Positions 26,259 to 34,311 of a stretch of DNA of 64,000 nt are shown in pieces. The notes under the pieces were generated by a model. It did no database searches, had not been told where the DNA came from, and worked only from the letters and a program-made list of their open reading frames with translations. How positions within the stretch are numbered: position 1 is the stretch's first letter; every line of letters starts with the position of its first letter. The translations under genes were made by a program, and so were the position numbers. This DNA is from JAEUSG01 sp964590225 (lineage in GTDB: Bacteria > Fibrobacterota > OXYB2-FULL-49-7 > JAEUSG01). The stretch is taken from contig CAZPWS010000005.1 of the NCBI GenBank assembly GCA_964590225.1, positions 30,169-94,168 of the forward strand, written 5' to 3'.

Positions 26259-27311
26259 CTATCGTTGAGTTATGTTCATTCTTACTAAAGAGTTAATGTT
26301 TATTGAGGTAAATACGGCAGAGTCGCTTGAAAATCCGAGGTCAACTGGTATTCCTGTTGGGGTAGTTGAATTAGGTGTGTCGAAAATTACCAGAGCCTTT
26401 ATTAATGGAAAATTGTTAGTTGACAGTACATGAAACATATCACGATACCAGTTGCCTTTGTTACCACCATTTGATACTGTTCCGACTTCACAAACAATTA
26501 TCGGTTTATCGAATCTGCTAAAAGCGTCATATAACAATTTAGTCATTATATAGAAGTCCATCCATATACCATCGGTCGAGAACGAACCAAAGTTGAATAC
26601 ATCCAGAGCAATCCAGTCGACATATTGGTCTCCAGGATAGTAAATCGTATCGGCAGCCTTGTATGGGCACCACACAAAGGCAACATTTACTGCACCCTCT
26701 TCCTGGAAGATGGAATAGGTATGCCGCCAGAATTTTATGAAAAATTCAGGTGAGTTGCCATAGCAGCTACACCATGAGTACCACGGATTCGATACTTCGT
26801 GAGCAACTCTCAGGAAAAATGGTTCGCCAAACTTTACAGCATTTCTCGCCCATTTCCTGATATAGCTATCAAATGCACCAGTTGATAAAAGCTTGAGCGA
26901 ACTATCTGGGCTTGCGCCTTTATATTTTTGAAACCCCGATATCCATGGCTCCCATGTGATTAAAGGAGTAAAGCCGCCCCGGTGAAGATTTTCGTTAACC
27001 CGACTTTTGAATCTGTTTTCATCTTCGTCTCCCCATGCCTGGTAGTAAGATATAATTGTGAATTCTGATTTTAGTCTGTTTTCTATGTTGTAAGTATTGT
27101 CAAACTGGTAAGGTAATTCCGGGCGATAGATTCCAAGCCTGAAATCATTTGTCCCGGCAAGCACTGTTTTGTTTTTTACCAGATTTTTTATTACGACAGA
27201 ATGGTATGTTTCAAGAACGACTGTTTCAACTGGATGGACCACAAATATGTAGATTAAAAACAGAAGTACAACTGTCAAAACGGCTATAGTTATTCTGGTA
27301 GCCCGCTTCAT
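26259..27311 (-). CDS. Membrane-anchored GH26-like glycoside hydrolase
   Basis: The start is ATG 27311, which overlaps the synthase stop in an ATGA arrangement; upstream starts would run deep into the synthase gene. The 350-residue product has an N-terminal membrane anchor (IAVLTVVLLFLIYIFVV) and a TIM-barrel with glycoside hydrolase family 26 features. The acid/base motif RVAHEVSNPWYSW has E172, and the nucleophile motif PIIVCEVGT has E275. GH26 enzymes cleave beta-mannans and related beta-1,3/1,4 glucans. Coupling to a GT2 synthase suggests it trims or releases the nascent polymer in the periplasm, as glycosidases do in alginate, Pel and cellulose systems (by analogy). The polymer may therefore be mannan- or beta-glucan-like. 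Confidence 0.82.
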   Translation of the reverse strand: MKRATRITIAVLTVVLLFLIYIFVVHPVETVVLETYHSVVIKNLVKNKTVLAGTNDFRLGIYRPELPYQFDNTYNIENRLKSEFTIISYYQAWGDEDENRFKSRVNENLHRGGFTPLITWEPWISGFQKYKGASPDSSLKLLSTGAFDSYIRKWARNAVKFGEPFFLRVAHEVSNPWYSWCSCYGNSPEFFIKFWRHTYSIFQEEGAVNVAFVWCPYKAADTIYYPGDQYVDWIALDVFNFGSFSTDGIWMDFYIMTKLLYDAFSRFDKPIIVCEVGTVSNGGNKGNWYRDMFHVLSTNNFPLIKALVIFDTPNSTTPTGIPVDLGFSSDSAVFTSININSLVRMNITQR

Positions 27312-28822
27312 CTTTTTAGTCCCCAATAAACTACCGGTAAAAGAGATAATATGTTTACTGCAGCAAAAAAAGACATTAACCATGTGCCATCCTCAATATG
27401 GTGGTAAAAAATCAATGGGTAGATGATAGCCAACATAGAAAAAAAGATGATAATCATGTGAGGCAGCAAAAGCATCGCCGATGTTTTCCCTGTTCCTGAT
27501 TTCGGTGTGGGAAGATAGGGTACTTTTTTACCGATGAGGAAGTATAAAAGGCTAAGCGCATAAATGTGCCATGTCCCTTTTTCAAGTAGCATTGCACGCC
27601 ATGGAAAACCTTTTTCACTATCGCTAGTGTACCAGCGCTGTATGAAGAGACTTATTGATAGTGACATTACTATATATGGAGCAACATGAAGAAAAAATCC
27701 CCCAACTGGCATCTCGACGGCATAAATTTGCATAAAAAGGAAAATTATCGGAGCAGTAACAGAAATGAGCCCGGAAAGGCCACTTAAATAGAAAGTACCG
27801 GCAAAAAAGTAGTAGATCTTTTGCGTAGTTGACAATTTTCTGAACCGAGTTGGATACTCTCGCGCGAACAAATCAAACATTCCACATGCCCACTTGAGTT
27901 GCTGATTGAAAAATGTTTGTAAATCGGCCGGAACAAGACCATAGGATGCTCTGTAGGGGACAAATCGACTTTTCCATCCCGAAGCGTGCAACCTCATGGA
28001 TGTGCAAGCATCTTCGGCAAGGTGGACAGCATGGCCACCAATGGAATCAAGCGCTTTGCGGCGAAAAAAGCAGTTCGCGCCTATGGCAATGGCCATGTTA
28101 AGCCCATTTAAACCGAGCATAAGAGGTCCGTAGAATCCGTATGTCTGCTCTGCTGCACCATGCGCGATATTGTTCTCTCTCTCATTGTGATATGCCTGAA
28201 CTACCTGGACAAATCCGACTTCGCAGTCTTCCATTTGTGGAAGAGTCTTGTCGATAAAATCAGGTTCAGGTATATGGTCAGGATCGAGTATAAGCACAAA
28301 GTCACTTTTGGCCATGTTGTGTAGGCAATAATTTATCTTACCCGCTTTCGCCCCCTTGACTCCGCTACAATCTACATGTATGACATTTAGCTTTTTGCAT
28401 AATTCTTTAAGATTCGTATCATTTCCACCATCCAGCAGATATGAAGTATGTGGGTGTTTTATTCGCTGGATTGCCGAAAGAGTTTCAACAAACATCTCGT
28501 ATGGCTCACCTGGCATTGCCGTGGTAAGTACATCGACAGTAGAGTTTTGACTGGCTTTTACGGAAACAGGTAGTTTGATAAAGCAGTAATATATCCAGGA
28601 AAATACCGACCGTACCGGTGTTCGGAAAACAGCGTAACTCAAGATCAGGAATAGCAGAAGCTGTTTTCTATGTCCTCCCAAAAACCAGTATTCGCCAAAA
28701 TACATTATAGATTCGATACCTGCTATGACAAGTAGCATTAGAATTATCTTATCGCATATTGTAACGCGGATTTGTTTTCGTCCAGTATCAAATATGGGCG
28801 ACTTGGTTTCTATTTTACCCAT
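27308..28822 (-). CDS. Cellulose-synthase-like family 2 glycosyltransferase
   Basis: A start at ATG 28822 is preferred (504 residues, 13-nt overlap with the TPR gene); an in-frame start at 28921 would overlap more than 110 nt. Two N-terminal transmembrane segments are followed by a GT-A domain: DVLTTAMPGEPYEMF, DGGNDTN, the DxD motif LDPDHIPEPDF, the acidic EDACTSMRL, and QQLKWACG as a QxxKW variant of the QxxRW motif. A C-terminal membrane domain of several segments follows. This architecture is that of processive inner-membrane synthases (BcsA, PgaC, Alg8), which polymerise and translocate a beta-linked polysaccharide. No PilZ domain is visible, so direct c-di-GMP control is not evident. 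Confidence 0.88.
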   Translation of the reverse strand: MGKIETKSPIFDTGRKQIRVTICDKIILMLLVIAGIESIMYFGEYWFLGGHRKQLLLFLILSYAVFRTPVRSVFSWIYYCFIKLPVSVKASQNSTVDVLTTAMPGEPYEMFVETLSAIQRIKHPHTSYLLDGGNDTNLKELCKKLNVIHVDCSGVKGAKAGKINYCLHNMAKSDFVLILDPDHIPEPDFIDKTLPQMEDCEVGFVQVVQAYHNERENNIAHGAAEQTYGFYGPLMLGLNGLNMAIAIGANCFFRRKALDSIGGHAVHLAEDACTSMRLHASGWKSRFVPYRASYGLVPADLQTFFNQQLKWACGMFDLFAREYPTRFRKLSTTQKIYYFFAGTFYLSGLSGLISVTAPIIFLFMQIYAVEMPVGGFFLHVAPYIVMSLSISLFIQRWYTSDSEKGFPWRAMLLEKGTWHIYALSLLYFLIGKKVPYLPTPKSGTGKTSAMLLLPHMIIIFFSMLAIIYPLIFYHHIEDGTWLMSFFAAVNILSLLPVVYWGLKR

Positions 28823-29676
28823 AGCAGATTTTCCAGGCTGAGCTTTGCCTGTTTGTTGTCTGGTTGGAGGAGTAGAATTTCCGAGTATGTGTTTTTCGCC
28901 GCCTTGAACATGCTTTCCCACTCAAGAAACTTGCCTTTAAGCAACATGGCTTCTATCAGCCGTATAAATTCGATGCTCTGCACCGGAACTTCCTTGTTGT
29001 CTGTAATCAGCTTGTTCAGTTCGCTTATTGCTCTGCCTGTCTCTTTTCGCCACGCGCTTATTTCGGCTTTTCTTGTAACTGCAGCCATTTTGACACTAAG
29101 TGGCGCTGATTTATTGTTTATGATTTCCATATATATCAGCTCTGATCTTACAAATTCTTTTGTCCACGAAAGAACTTGTGCTTTTCTGAACTGGATGTTC
29201 CATGGCTTGATTTTTTCTGCAAGAAGGAGTGAATCGTAGAGGATCAATGATTCGTCAAATTTACCGACCATTTCAAGGTAGAGTGCGGCAATTCTTTTGT
29301 AGTAAAAATTACTCTTGTTTTTTACCTTTCCAAGCTTTTCCATGGCAGCCTTGAAGTCCTTTTTCCAGAGAAGAGCTTCACCATATGCAATATACAGGGA
29401 GTCATCTGTTTTGTCTGATATGTCAATGGTTTTTCTGATATAAAACAGAGCAGAATCAGCATTGAATAGGTTTGTGTATATAAGAGCACGCATGCGATTT
29501 GTCCAATATCCGTTTCCGCATTTGTCGATTACCATTAGCGCATCATCAAAATTGTCGGTATTGAAAAAGCGACTTGCCTTATCTGCGCATAATGAATCAG
29601 GAACTGTTGACGCACCGATAAAGCAATGCATGAGAGCAAGAAAAGTGAAAATATATCTATGGATTAGGTGTCTCAT
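28810..29676 (-). CDS. Secreted TPR-like protein of the polysaccharide operon
   Basis: A 288-residue protein with a signal peptide (FTFLALMHCFIGAS) and helical TPR-like pairs (ASRFFNTDNFDDALMVID, YGEALLWKKDFKAAMEKL, YLEMVGKFDESLILYD, ILLLQPDNKQAKLSLENL). It overlaps the upstream epimerase gene by 4 nt and the downstream synthase by 13 nt. In alginate, PNAG and cellulose export, a periplasmic TPR protein (AlgK, PgaA N-terminus, BcsC N-terminus) bridges synthase and outer-membrane pore. This protein is a good candidate for the same role, with the pore encoded by the last gene of the operon; this is inference. Confidence 0.7.
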   Translation of the reverse strand: MRHLIHRYIFTFLALMHCFIGASTVPDSLCADKASRFFNTDNFDDALMVIDKCGNGYWTNRMRALIYTNLFNADSALFYIRKTIDISDKTDDSLYIAYGEALLWKKDFKAAMEKLGKVKNKSNFYYKRIAALYLEMVGKFDESLILYDSLLLAEKIKPWNIQFRKAQVLSWTKEFVRSELIYMEIINNKSAPLSVKMAAVTRKAEISAWRKETGRAISELNKLITDNKEVPVQSIEFIRLIEAMLLKGKFLEWESMFKAAKNTYSEILLLQPDNKQAKLSLENLLWVK

Positions 29677-30605
29677 CTTTTCCTCTTCAATTTTTCATAT
29701 TCAACCGTTTGTTGCAGGCCATCCTCCAGTGTTGTGATTGCCTTCCAGCCCATTTCTCTGAAAGCTTTGCTGCAGTCAAGGTGATACTCCCATGTTTCGC
29801 TTTCCCGATACGGTATTGTACCAAACTTTATTCTACCGCTGGTCCCTGTCAGCCTTTCTATTATCAAGGCAGTCTCTTCAAGCGAATAGGGTTTCCCCGA
29901 TGAAATGTTGAATATGCCTGTTATTTCACTGTTGTCTAATATTTTCAAAATTGCCAAAACCATGTCTTTGACGAAGAGAAAGTCTCTCTTTTGTTCACCT
30001 TTAGTCATATTGAATTCACTACCATTAATTAGCGATGAAATGATGGAAGGGATGAACATATTACCTGTTTGCCCTGGACCATATATTGTTCCTGCCCTGA
30101 GTATTGCAGAGGGAAACACATATTTCTGTGAATAAAAATCCGTCACCTGTTCACATAATACCTTTGAGAGCGAGTAATGATCGGCCGGTGCGAGAGTCAT
30201 ACCTTCATCAAAAGGAGACTCCTGGTTTCCGTAAACGAGTGCTGTTGAAGGAAAGACAAATCTGCATTTTTTGTCTGCCGCCAGCTTGAGCGCATTGATT
30301 GTAGTGTGAACGTTGAAACTTACAATATTTGCCTGATCCAAAATCGATTGAGACTGGGGAAGAATGGCAGCCAGGTGAATTATTGCATTGTACTCATATC
30401 TCTTGCCTAGCTGTTCTATTAGAGAATTGTCTGTTAAATCTCCGGAAACATATTCCACAACCGCACAGGTATTCTCGAATGGGACAAGATTCCTGCCCAT
30501 ATCCATGGCAACGACTTTCCCCGACTTATAGATGGAAATATGGTTGATCAGATGCCTTCCAATAAGACCATTGGCACCAGTTATTAATATCAGCTTATCC
30601 AGCAA
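29673..30605 (-). CDS. NAD-dependent epimerase/dehydratase (extended SDR)
   Basis: A 310-residue extended short-chain dehydrogenase: Rossmann motif ITGANGLIGRHL (GxxGxxG), a catalytic triad with FPSTALVYG and YSLSK, and a substrate-domain arginine-rich stretch. Such enzymes epimerise, reduce or dehydrate nucleotide-activated sugars. Immediately upstream are glucose-1-phosphate cytidylyltransferase and CDP-glucose 4,6-dehydratase. It probably converts CDP-4-keto-6-deoxyglucose to a later CDP-deoxysugar (for example a CDP-6-deoxyhexose). The exact product cannot be read from sequence. It overlaps the dehydratase gene by 16 nt. Confidence 0.82.
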   Translation of the reverse strand: MLDKLILITGANGLIGRHLINHISIYKSGKVVAMDMGRNLVPFENTCAVVEYVSGDLTDNSLIEQLGKRYEYNAIIHLAAILPQSQSILDQANIVSFNVHTTINALKLAADKKCRFVFPSTALVYGNQESPFDEGMTLAPADHYSLSKVLCEQVTDFYSQKYVFPSAILRAGTIYGPGQTGNMFIPSIISSLINGSEFNMTKGEQKRDFLFVKDMVLAILKILDNSEITGIFNISSGKPYSLEETALIIERLTGTSGRIKFGTIPYRESETWEYHLDCSKAFREMGWKAITTLEDGLQQTVEYEKLKRKR

Positions 30606-31696
30606 ACCCTCCTTTTCTGAGCGTCATCAAGATATGACTCGATATCTGTATTGCTTGATATTCTTCTGTATTCGTAGTATTCCCTGTACCAGTCTATGGT
30701 TTTTTTGATTGCGACATTAAAATCCCATACCGGTATCCAGTCAAGCATGAGCCGCGCCTTGGAACAGTCGAGTGTGAGTGACCTTGCTTCGTGAGGTGCA
30801 TTTGCGGATTTCTGCGTTACAGACTTGATTTGTGGCCATAATAAGACCGCTTCTCTCATGATTTCACCAACAGATTTCACATCATCAGCCGGAGGTCCGA
30901 AGTTAAATTGCGTGGCATATTCTTTCTTGCCTTGCAGAAGTTTTTGTCCAAGCAGAAGGTAGCCACTCAGGCAGTCAAGAACATGTTGCCAGGGTCTTGT
31001 TGAAAGGGGATTTCTGATAATTACGGCTTCGTCAATACTTGCGGAGCGGACAATGTCGGGAATAAGGCGATCCTGAGCCCAGTCACCACCCCCAATTACA
31101 TTACCAGCCCTTGCTATTGCGAGCAGGAGGTTGTGCTTGTCTCCATAAGTGGATAGGTTAAAAAATGAATCCCTGTAGCTTGCAAGAAGTATATCGGCGC
31201 ATGATTTTGACGAACTGTATGGATCGTAACCACCGAGCTCATCGTTCTCGCGATAACCCCACCACCATTCTCTGTTTTTGTAAACCTTGTCGGTTGTAAT
31301 GGCGATAAGAGCTTTTACTGACTTTGTCGCACGGCATGATTCACAAACATTGAGTGTGCCCATCACATTGGCGGCATAGGTATCAACTGGATTTGTGTAA
31401 GAGAGTCGTACTATAGGTTGTGCGGCAAGGTGGAAAACAATTTCAGGCTCTATCGCAGATAATGTCTTATCTAGTTCATGTTTGTTAGTAATGTCGCCGA
31501 TAATTGTGACAAGCTTAGTGTCAAGTAGATCGATATGGTTTGGCTCTGTCGGAGGCTTAAGGGAAAAGCCATATATTTCTGCTCCAAGTTTTGAGAGCCA
31601 TAAGGACAACCACGATCCTTTAAAGCCAGTATGCCCTGTGATCAGTACCCGTTTTCCTGCGTATATGCTATTGAATTGTATCATTGTTAATCTCAT
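30590..31696 (-). CDS. rfbG: CDP-glucose 4,6-dehydratase
   Basis: A 368-residue extended SDR closely resembling RfbG/DdhB. Features are the NAD-binding motif ITGHTGFKGSWL, HLAAQPIVR, the TTDKVYKN segment carrying the catalytic Thr-Asp/Lys, and YSSSK as the YxxxK motif. It catalyses conversion of CDP-glucose to CDP-4-keto-6-deoxyglucose, the entry point to CDP-linked deoxysugars. The CDP-glucose supplier (rfbF) is the next gene upstream, 17 nt away. Either ATG 31696 or an in-frame ATG four codons later could be the start; neither has a clear ribosome-binding site. Confidence 0.9.
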   Translation of the reverse strand: MRLTMIQFNSIYAGKRVLITGHTGFKGSWLSLWLSKLGAEIYGFSLKPPTEPNHIDLLDTKLVTIIGDITNKHELDKTLSAIEPEIVFHLAAQPIVRLSYTNPVDTYAANVMGTLNVCESCRATKSVKALIAITTDKVYKNREWWWGYRENDELGGYDPYSSSKSCADILLASYRDSFFNLSTYGDKHNLLLAIARAGNVIGGGDWAQDRLIPDIVRSASIDEAVIIRNPLSTRPWQHVLDCLSGYLLLGQKLLQGKKEYATQFNFGPPADDVKSVGEIMREAVLLWPQIKSVTQKSANAPHEARSLTLDCSKARLMLDWIPVWDFNVAIKKTIDWYREYYEYRRISSNTDIESYLDDAQKRRVCWIS

Positions 31697-31713
31697 GGTA
31701 GCCGGTTAATAAA

Positions 31714-32526
31714 TCATGTCCATAATTTCCATGGAGCTTTATCAGAATCCCACATTTTATTCAATTCCTGATAATCTTTAAATGTATCCATACAGTGCCA
31801 GAATCCGTCCCACGGATACATGAGTAGTTCACTATTTCTAACAAGTCTCTTGAAAGGCATATCTTCGAGCACCGTGGTATCGTTCTCGATATGTTCGAAT
31901 AGTCGTGTGTTAAATACGAAAAAACCGCCATTAATTCTTCCAGACATTACGGGCTTTTCCCTAAAAGAAGTTATTGCATTGTTATCGTCTGTTTCGACAA
32001 TACCGAAAGTAGTTGGCAAGTGGACTCCAGTAAGCGTTGCAGTACGACCGTGCGATTTGTGAAATTTATAGAGGTCGTGTATATTTACATCTGATAGACC
32101 ATCACCATAAGTCGCAAAAAAAAGATCGTTGTCAATATATTTTGCGATTCGTTTTATCCTTCCACCCGTCATTGTGTTTACTCCAGTCAGGGCAAAGGTT
32201 ATCTCCCACTCGTCAACATCTCTGTCGTTTCTCCGCTCTTCGGTGAAAGTTCTTACCTCTGCATTTTCTATTTTCATAGTAAAATCATGAGTGCGAGCAT
32301 GATAATTTTCGAAATAATCAATAATTGTATCTCCTTTATATCCAAGGCATAAAATAAAACGGCGAATTCCATAGAAAGAATATGTCTTCATAATATGCCA
32401 TAGAATCGGTTTGCCACCAACATCAATGAGTGGCTTAGGAATACCGTCCGCTACACCCCGTATTCTTGTGCCTTGTCCACCGCAAAGTATCACGACTTGA
32501 TAATTTGAAAGCAATTTTTCCTGCAT
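31714..32526 (-). CDS. rfbF: Glucose-1-phosphate cytidylyltransferase
   Basis: A 270-residue sugar-nucleotide transferase matching RfbF/DdhA in length and motifs: VVILCGGQGTRI (nucleotide binding), IPKPLIDVGGKPILWHIM, YGDGLSDV (metal-binding Asp), INGGFFVFN and a conserved WHCMDT near the end. It makes CDP-glucose from CTP and glucose-1-phosphate. It is the first gene of an eight-gene leftward operon and lies about 40 nt after the predicted sigma-54 transcription start. Overlaps or short gaps link all downstream genes, so deoxysugar supply and polymer synthesis are coexpressed. Confidence 0.93.
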   Translation of the reverse strand: MQEKLLSNYQVVILCGGQGTRIRGVADGIPKPLIDVGGKPILWHIMKTYSFYGIRRFILCLGYKGDTIIDYFENYHARTHDFTMKIENAEVRTFTEERRNDRDVDEWEITFALTGVNTMTGGRIKRIAKYIDNDLFFATYGDGLSDVNIHDLYKFHKSHGRTATLTGVHLPTTFGIVETDDNNAITSFREKPVMSGRINGGFFVFNTRLFEHIENDTTVLEDMPFKRLVRNSELLMYPWDGFWHCMDTFKDYQELNKMWDSDKAPWKLWT

Positions 32527-32577
32527 TAGGATACTCCTGAAAAAGTTTACAATCTCTTTGATGAGAATTACTGCTTT

Positions 32578-32593
32578 TGCAAAAAATGTGCCA
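32578..32593 (-). promoter_or_regulatory. Sigma-54 (-24/-12) promoter of the exopolysaccharide operon
   Basis: On the minus strand the sequence is TGGCACATTTTTTGCA, a full match to TGGCAC-N5-TTGCA with correct spacing. Transcription would start near 32567, giving a leader of about 40 nt to the rfbF start at 32526. The promoter therefore controls the eight-gene operon ending at 23779. Confidence 0.85.
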
Positions 32594-32656
32594 CAATATC
32601 ATTTTGGGGATATTGTTGCTTTTGTTTGTTGAAATTTCGATTTTTGTGTTGAAAAG

Positions 32657-32672
32657 TAATCTTTAGTGATTA
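32657..32672. promoter_or_regulatory. TAATC-6-GATTA inverted repeat, candidate activator site
   Basis: TAATC (32657-32661) and GATTA (32668-32672) form a perfect inverted repeat about 64-79 bp upstream of the -24 element at 32593. The half-site is shared with the repeats upstream of the kinase operon and of the other sigma-54 promoter. It is a short AT-rich motif and so tentative. Confidence 0.35.
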
Positions 32673-32805
32673 AAAATTATCAGACAAGTTATATTGCTAT
32701 ACAGCTCACGCTATTTTTTAAGACGCTGTCCAGTGTTATATGTTTTTTATATTTAGCTTTGTTCTGTGTATCCATAATTATTAAACGAAGGATTGGAATA
32801 AAACC

Positions 32806-34311
32806 ATGAAAACTATAATGATAATGTATGATACTTTGATTCGTCGCCTTTTACCTCCTTATGGATGCAGTTGGGTAAAGGCGCCAAATTTTCAGCGACT
32901 GGCCGAAAGGTCGGTTGTTTTCGATAATGCCTATGTTGGCAGCATGCCATGTATGCCCGCAAGAAGAGAAATTCACACTGGGAGGTATAATTTTTTACAT
33001 AGAAGCTGGGGTCCTCTGGAGCCTTTTGACGATTCTATGCCAGAATTATTAAAGAAAAACGGTGTTTATTCTCATCTTGTCAGCGATCATTATCATTATT
33101 GGGAAGATGGCGGTGCCACATATCATAGCAGATACAGTAGTTGGGAAATTTCACGGGGGCAGGAGGGCGATCCGTGGAAAGGCGAAGTGAAAGATCCTGT
33201 TATTCCCGATTGTGTTGTCAATCGAAAGGGCAATAAATGGCGTCAAGATTGGGTGAATAGGCAATATCTGGAAAAAGAAAAAGATCAGCCGATGGCAAAG
33301 ACTTTCGCAGCAGGGCTTGAGTTTTTGCGCAAGAACATAAACGAAGACAACTGGTTTTTGCAGATAGAAACATTTGATCCTCATGAGCCATTCTTTACTC
33401 AGGATAAATATAAGGCTCTTTATCCACATAATTATAATGGGCGCCATTTTGATTGGCCGGAATATGATATTGTCCGACAGAATAAAGATGAAGTTGACCA
33501 TTTACGGTACGAGTATGCTGCTCTCTTGAGTATGTGTGACGACTATCTTGGGACTATTATTGATTATATGGATAGTAACGATATGTGGCGAGATACCATG
33601 CTGATAGTAAACACGGATCATGGCTTTTTGCTTGGCGAGCATAACTGGTGGGCAAAATCGATAATGCCATTTTATAATGAGATTGCCCATATGCCCCTTT
33701 TTATATGGGATCCGCGAAGTGGGATAAAGGGCGAGAGAAGAGAGGCGCTAGTCCAGACAATTGATCTCGCTCCAACAATTCTCAGCTTTTTTAATGTAGA
33801 AATTCCTGCTGACATGCAAGGCCATGATCTTGATCCAGTTATAAGAAGAGATGACAAAGTGAGAGAAGCCGCCTTGTTTGGTACACATGGCTCTCATGTT
33901 AATTGCACAGATGGCAGATATGTTTACATGCGCGCTCCCAAAGATAGATCAAATAGACCGCTATTCAATTACACTCTTATGCCTACGCATATGAATACTA
34001 TGTTCTCTGTTTCGGAGCTTCAGGAGATTGAGCTTTCGCAACCATTTGCATTTTCAAAGGGATGTAAACTGCTCAGAATTCCAGCGGAAGCCCGAAATGC
34101 AAACCGAGATGAGTTGAATTTTCCCAACCGCCCGACAATTCTTGATTATGGAACAATGTTATTTGATACAGTAACCGATCCAATGCAAGAGAATCCTATT
34201 GTTGATGATAAAATTGAGGCTGTAATGAAGTCGCATATGGTGAAGCTAATGAAAGATAATGATGCACCTGTTGAGGTGTATGAACGATTGGGGCTTAGTC
34301 AATTTCTGTGA
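32806..34311 (+). CDS. Sulfatase (formylglycine-dependent type)
   Basis: A 501-residue sulfatase/alkaline-phosphatase-superfamily enzyme. The activation motif C49-M-P-A-R-R and the following HTGR fit the type I sulfatase signature, in which the Cys is converted to formylglycine. The second metal motif NTDHG (D271, H272) is intact. The first metal motif is MIMYD rather than the usual paired acidic residues, a departure that might affect metal binding. There is no obvious signal peptide, so it may be cytoplasmic. No formylglycine-generating enzyme or anSME is encoded nearby. It overlaps uvrC by 4 nt but is unlikely to be functionally related to it. Confidence 0.85.
   Translation: MKTIMIMYDTLIRRLLPPYGCSWVKAPNFQRLAERSVVFDNAYVGSMPCMPARREIHTGRYNFLHRSWGPLEPFDDSMPELLKKNGVYSHLVSDHYHYWEDGGATYHSRYSSWEISRGQEGDPWKGEVKDPVIPDCVVNRKGNKWRQDWVNRQYLEKEKDQPMAKTFAAGLEFLRKNINEDNWFLQIETFDPHEPFFTQDKYKALYPHNYNGRHFDWPEYDIVRQNKDEVDHLRYEYAALLSMCDDYLGTIIDYMDSNDMWRDTMLIVNTDHGFLLGEHNWWAKSIMPFYNEIAHMPLFIWDPRSGIKGERREALVQTIDLAPTILSFFNVEIPADMQGHDLDPVIRRDDKVREAALFGTHGSHVNCTDGRYVYMRAPKDRSNRPLFNYTLMPTHMNTMFSVSELQEIELSQPFAFSKGCKLLRIPAEARNANRDELNFPNRPTILDYGTMLFDTVTDPMQENPIVDDKIEAVMKSHMVKLMKDNDAPVEVYERLGLSQFL

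Noticed and set aside
32605..32620. Plus-strand -24/-12-like element facing the sulfatase gene
   Set aside because: TGG and TTGC are correctly spaced, but the CAC of the -24 box is missing (TGGGGA), and the sulfatase start is about 190 nt away. The minus-strand promoter next to it is a full consensus match.
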